Assembly: GCA_025363325.1 (NCBI GenBank)
Contig: JANYEF010000160.1
Location: forward strand, 1 to 8,721
Direction of reading: 5' to 3'
Length of the DNA stretch: 8,721 nt
From: Nitrospira sp.
GTDB taxonomy: Bacteria > Nitrospirota > Nitrospiria > Nitrospirales > Nitrospiraceae
Shown piece by piece: positions 7,159 to 8,721 of this stretch. The notes beneath the pieces are model-generated. The model made no database searches. It had not been told where the DNA came from and saw only the letters and a list, made by a program, of their open reading frames with translations. Made by a program: the position numbers and the translations under genes. The number at the start of each line of letters is the position of its first letter. The stretch's first letter is position 1.

Positions 7159-7203
7159 GACATAACATACCCTCCTTGAATGGGTTCAAAGATCGTCCAC
7201 CGG
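7026..7203 (-). repeat. Long dispersed repeat, copy A (integrase 3' flank)
   Basis: These 178 bases align without any gap to 7974-8151, offset by exactly 948, with about 20 differences counted by eye. On the minus strand the repeat opens with the last codons and TGA stop of a tyrosine recombinase gene (stop at 7186-7188) and continues as non-coding sequence downstream of it. In this copy the similarity to a recombinase goes on beyond 7203, whereas copy B stops there. It fills the gap between the toxin-antitoxin pair and the SurA-like gene. The plus-strand open frames in both copies carry many amino-acid-changing differences and look accidental. Confidence 0.85.
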
Positions 7204-7278
7204 ACTGCGAACACACGCCGGGCCGCGGTTGAGGACATGCGTATAAATCATCGTCGTCTTGACGACGCTATGGCCCAA
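7186..7278 (-). pseudogene. Tyrosine recombinase (integron-integrase-like) C-terminal remnant
   Basis: Thirty codons and a TGA stop read LGHSVVKTT, MIYTHVLNRGP and ACVRSPVDDL. LGH with the second active-site His and MIYTH with the nucleophile Tyr are the end of the catalytic domain of tyrosine recombinases. THVLNRG..GVRSP is the C-terminus typical of integron integrases and their close chromosomal relatives. A full protein has about 320 residues, so nine tenths are missing. Two bases upstream of the first Leu codon the sequence switches to repeat R2, and the frame meets a stop shortly beyond. The fragment has no start and cannot be active. The 7-base inverted repeat CGTCGTC-TT-GACGACG within it is part of the coding sequence. 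Confidence 0.88.
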
Positions 7279-7280
7279 GA

Positions 7281-7304
7281 AATCAATGGTTCCTGGAACC
7301 TTTT
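7281..7304 (+). repeat. Short dispersed repeat R, copy R2
   Basis: It reads AATCAATGGTTCCTGGAACC then TTTT, with the palindrome GGTTCC-T-GGAACC at its centre. It directly abuts the recombinase remnant on one side (two bases apart). On the other side it is followed by the inverted repeat ACTTTG-TG-CAAAGT (7305-7318) and then by the toxin stop codon at 7321-7323. R2 and R3 bracket the toxin-antitoxin pair in the same orientation. Confidence 0.85.
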
Positions 7305-7320
7305 ACTTTGTGCAAAGTTG

Positions 7321-7617
7321 TCAATTACGGCTCTTCCACATATCAGGTTCTCGGTGCAGGTGCAGAACCGCCAGAATTCTGATGTCCTCTGACTCTGCGA
7401 AGAAATACACGCCGTAAGGGAAATGGTTGAGGAGCGCACGGTGAACGTCGCCTTCCACAGGCGGGAATTGTCGAGGGTTGTCCTTGATACGTCGGAATAC
7501 CAGATCGAGTTCGTCGAGGAACCGCACGCCCAAACCAGACCGTTGGTCTTCGTACCACACGGTGGCAGCTTGGATGTCGAGGTCAGACTGAAGTTGGACA
7601 ACGAGCCGCCGTGCCAT
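7321..7617 (-). CDS. ParE/RelE-family toxin
   Basis: The 98-residue protein fits the ParE/RelE superfamily throughout. An N-terminal helix segment (DLDIQAATVWYEDQRSGLG) is followed by RFLDELDLVFRRI and NPRQFPPVEG, then the beta-sheet core HRALLNHFPYGVYFFAE and DIRILAVLHLHREPDMWKSR. That order and the A-x-x-WYE-x-Q-x-x-GLG and FPY-x-V-x-F motifs are standard for the family. ParE members poison gyrase and RelE members cut mRNA at the ribosome; the sequence does not decide which applies, though WYE..GLG..F and the HREP ending look ParE-like. Its ATG lies 8 bases after the stop codon of the antitoxin gene, so the two are co-transcribed and translationally linked. It appears intact. Confidence 0.92.
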   Translation of the reverse strand: MARRLVVQLQSDLDIQAATVWYEDQRSGLGVRFLDELDLVFRRIKDNPRQFPPVEGDVHRALLNHFPYGVYFFAESEDIRILAVLHLHREPDMWKSRN

Positions 7618-7625
7618 TCGTCAGA

Positions 7626-7865
7626 TCAACGGTCGCGCAACTTGCGCTCGATGTCTGTGCGGACGTCTGTCCAGAGTCGGCCAGCGCTAGGGTTCGCAGT
7701 GTACGCTGCCAGGCGCTCGCGAATGATCTGCCGGTGCCACTCGGGCACGGGAACTTGCTCAGCGGTTGCAGCGATCCTATCCCAGAGAGATTGCACGAAA
7801 TCAATCTGCGCATCGACCGAAAGATCGTCGAACCCTGGAGGAGGAATGGGGACCATCTTAGACAT
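7626..7865 (-). CDS. Addiction-module antitoxin (TIGR02574/PF09720 type)
   Basis: The 79-residue acidic/helical protein contains LSVDAQIDFVQSLWDRIA and VPVPEWHRQIIRERLAAY followed by W-TDVRTDIERKL, the pattern of the small 'putative addiction module component' family that pairs with ParE/RelE toxins. It is expected to bind and neutralise the toxin encoded immediately downstream and to be the labile partner. AGGAG eight bases before ATG 7863-7865 supports the start; the Met at codon 4 is less well placed. The antitoxin-first order and 8-base gap are those of a normal toxin-antitoxin operon, which probably represses its own promoter. Confidence 0.9.
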   Translation of the reverse strand: MSKMVPIPPPGFDDLSVDAQIDFVQSLWDRIAATAEQVPVPEWHRQIIRERLAAYTANPSAGRLWTDVRTDIERKLRDR

Positions 7866-7887
7866 GAGAAGAACTCCTACGAGCGGG

Positions 7888-7893
7888 AGTATA
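7888..7893 (-). promoter_or_regulatory. Possible -10 box of the toxin-antitoxin operon
   Basis: TATACT on the minus strand lies 22 bases before the antitoxin ATG, leaving room for a short leader with the AGGAG ribosome site at 7874-7878. The nearest -35-like hexamer, TTGACC (7906-7911), is only 12 bases away, which is too short, and the correctly spaced position is weak. The surrounding GCGATATACTCCCGC could hold an operator, but this is not shown. Confidence 0.35.
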
Positions 7894-7942
7894 TCGCAAA
7901 CCGGAGGTCAAGAGAAGCGGACAAGTAAGACCCGATAGTGGC

Positions 7943-7967
7943 AATCAATGGTTCCTGGAACCTTTTT
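7943..7967 (+). repeat. Short dispersed repeat R, copy R3
   Basis: It is identical to R2 over the core AATCAATGGTTCCTGGAACC and followed by TTTTT. It lies upstream of the toxin-antitoxin promoter and, six bases on, meets the far end of long repeat copy B. The perfect palindrome GGTTCC-T-GGAACC followed by five T could in principle act as a plus-strand terminator, but with a one-base centre the stem is short and I do not call it one. Confidence 0.85.
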
Positions 7968-7973
7968 CATCTT

Positions 7974-8151
7974 CGCATAAGATGCGGATCTTCAATTTCC
8001 TATCCGTGTAATACACCGTCGATTTCCCTGAAAATACAAGACAATCGGTGGAGTCTCAATCAGATGTGGTTTATGTGGCCGATGATTACGGCATCGTATG
8101 CGGATCGAAATATCACACCCTCCTTGAATGGGCTCAAAGAAGGTCCATCGG
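7974..8151 (-). repeat. Long dispersed repeat, copy B (integrase 3' flank)
   Basis: This is the gapless partner of 7026-7203. On the minus strand it begins with codons for P-M-D-L-L and a TGA stop (8134-8136), matching S-P-V-D-D-L-stop of the recombinase remnant at copy A, so only the last five recombinase codons remain here. Repeat R4 begins three bases beyond those codons, and R3 ends six bases from the opposite edge, so copy B sits neatly between two direct R motifs. Together with R3, R4 and the operon leader it fills the 346-base gap between the antitoxin and methyltransferase genes. Confidence 0.85.
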
Positions 8152-8154
8152 AAC

Positions 8155-8179
8155 AATCACTGGCTCCTGGAACATTTTT
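8155..8179 (+). repeat. Short dispersed repeat R, copy R4 (diverged)
   Basis: It reads AATCACTGGCTCCTGGAACA then TTTTT. Three substitutions separate its core from R2/R3. It lies 32 bases downstream of the methyltransferase stop codon and abuts the truncated recombinase codons of long repeat copy B. Confidence 0.7.
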
Positions 8180-8211
8180 CAGTTCTTAGTATCCCCCCGT
8201 AGCAACCCCAT

Positions 8212-8721
8212 TCATGTGTGCTGCCACTGAAACCGAAAGTAAATAAAATGCTGCTCGGATTGCCAAGGCGTCATGTGGGTCTCTCGGCGAACCTCCTGAA
8301 GCTGAAGCTCCGCACCCAATTCAGCAAGAATGGACGGCTCATCGTAGTGCACAACATCAAGGCCGCTGCACTTCGGCGGGCCGTCCAGTGCGAACGTAGA
8401 CAGCACAACTGTGCCGCCCGGTTGCAAAGTCCGTCGCAGCGTTGCCACGTATCCTCGACGGTCCTCCGCTGCCGTCAGGAAGTGAAACACAGCTCGATCA
8501 TGCCACAGATCGAAACGATGCGGCGGCTGGAACGATGTCACGTCTGCCTCGAACCACTCGACTCTGTCTGCGCGTGCACCAAGCCGCATGCGACTATGGC
8601 TCAATGCAACACCGGACAGATCGAGCACCGCAAGCCGCGTGTGACCATCATCCAGCAGGAAATCAACGAGCGTAGATGCCCCGCCGCCGACGTCGATGAT
8701 GCCTGCATTCTTGCCTACGCC
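8212..8721 (-). CDS. Class I SAM-dependent methyltransferase (5' end outside window)
   Basis: The frame is open to the window edge, giving 169 residues with the start missing. Class I methyltransferase motifs appear in order. Motif I is IIDVGGGAST, binding SAM, about eight residues in. The acidic end of strand 2 is LAVLDLS, motif III is EADVTSF, motif IV is FDLWHDRAVFHFLT, and the motif V/VI region is LQPGGTVVLSTF. The C-terminal GPPKCSGLDVVHY and RRETHMTPWQSEQHFIYFRF are typical of a family of small bacterial methyltransferases of about 200 residues whose substrate I do not know, so perhaps 30-40 residues are missing. A GTG at 8628 is in frame but would cut off motif I, so it is not the start. 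R4 follows the stop codon. Confidence 0.9.
   Translation of the reverse strand, partial: GVGKNAGIIDVGGGASTLVDFLLDDGHTRLAVLDLSGVALSHSRMRLGARADRVEWFEADVTSFQPPHRFDLWHDRAVFHFLTAAEDRRGYVATLRRTLQPGGTVVLSTFALDGPPKCSGLDVVHYDEPSILAELGAELQLQEVRRETHMTPWQSEQHFIYFRFQWQHT

Noticed and set aside
7011..7232. Plus-strand open frame through long repeat copy A, with a similar frame at 7938-8189 in copy B.
   Set aside because: The frames stay open only because the copies align without gaps. Differences change many amino acids, no ribosome site is present, and the opposite strand carries the recombinase end.
7943..7967. R3 as a rho-independent terminator (palindrome followed by five T).
   Set aside because: The palindrome has a one-base centre, so the realistic RNA stem is only about four pairs; no plus-strand gene ends nearby, and R1 and R4 have broken stems.
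7022..8179. CRISPR array from regularly repeated sequences.
   Set aside because: The repeats are few, of two different kinds and irregularly spaced, with genes between them; no repeat-spacer pattern exists.

Overview
The window looks like a chromosomal segment of an environmental Gram-negative bacterium. Two predicted outer-membrane or periplasm-facing lipoproteins, a c-type cytochrome and a SurA-like secreted protein support a diderm cell. A Nitrospira-like (Nitrospirota) host is my best guess from overall gene style, but nothing here proves it.

Layout. Positions 1-5134 read left to right. The last codons of a GMC-family oxidoreductase (1-28) come first, then a large lipoprotein with an alpha/beta-hydrolase GHSGG motif (312-2294). 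A second, truncated copy of a GMC C-terminus follows (2293-2517), and then an 819-residue di-heme cytochrome c lipoprotein (2675-5134). Flavin oxidoreductase, hydrolase and cytochrome next to each other suggest an extracytoplasmic oxidation module in which the cytochrome could take electrons from, or act after, the GMC enzyme; this is inference. The hydrolase gene lies between two GMC 3' ends, so a duplication or insertion has reshaped the locus.

From 5109 to the right edge every gene is on the minus strand and the content is accessory: a small Cys-rich DUF1272 protein with no normal start codon (5109-5444), a DUSP23-like phosphatase (5540-6049), a SurA-N-like exported protein (6116-6934), a ParE/RelE toxin with its antitoxin (7321-7865), and a SAM-dependent methyltransferase cut by the window edge (8212-8721).

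The spaces between these minus-strand genes hold the most unusual structure. A short motif centred on GGTTCCTGGAACC occurs four times in one orientation (R1-R4), three times just downstream of a gene's stop codon. A ~178-bp repeat occurs twice (7026-7203 and 7974-8151) without gaps, with about 20 differences counted by eye. Each repeat copy begins, on the minus strand, with the last codons of a tyrosine recombinase gene. Next to the first copy 30 residues of an integron-integrase-like C-terminus survive, including the catalytic-Tyr segment MIYTHVLNRG. Both recombinase fragments stop within 2-3 bases of an R motif, at different points of the gene. The toxin-antitoxin pair and repeat copy B are each bracketed by direct R motifs. 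This resembles a decayed cassette array built by a tyrosine recombinase, with R as the junction sequence; the mechanism is a hypothesis.
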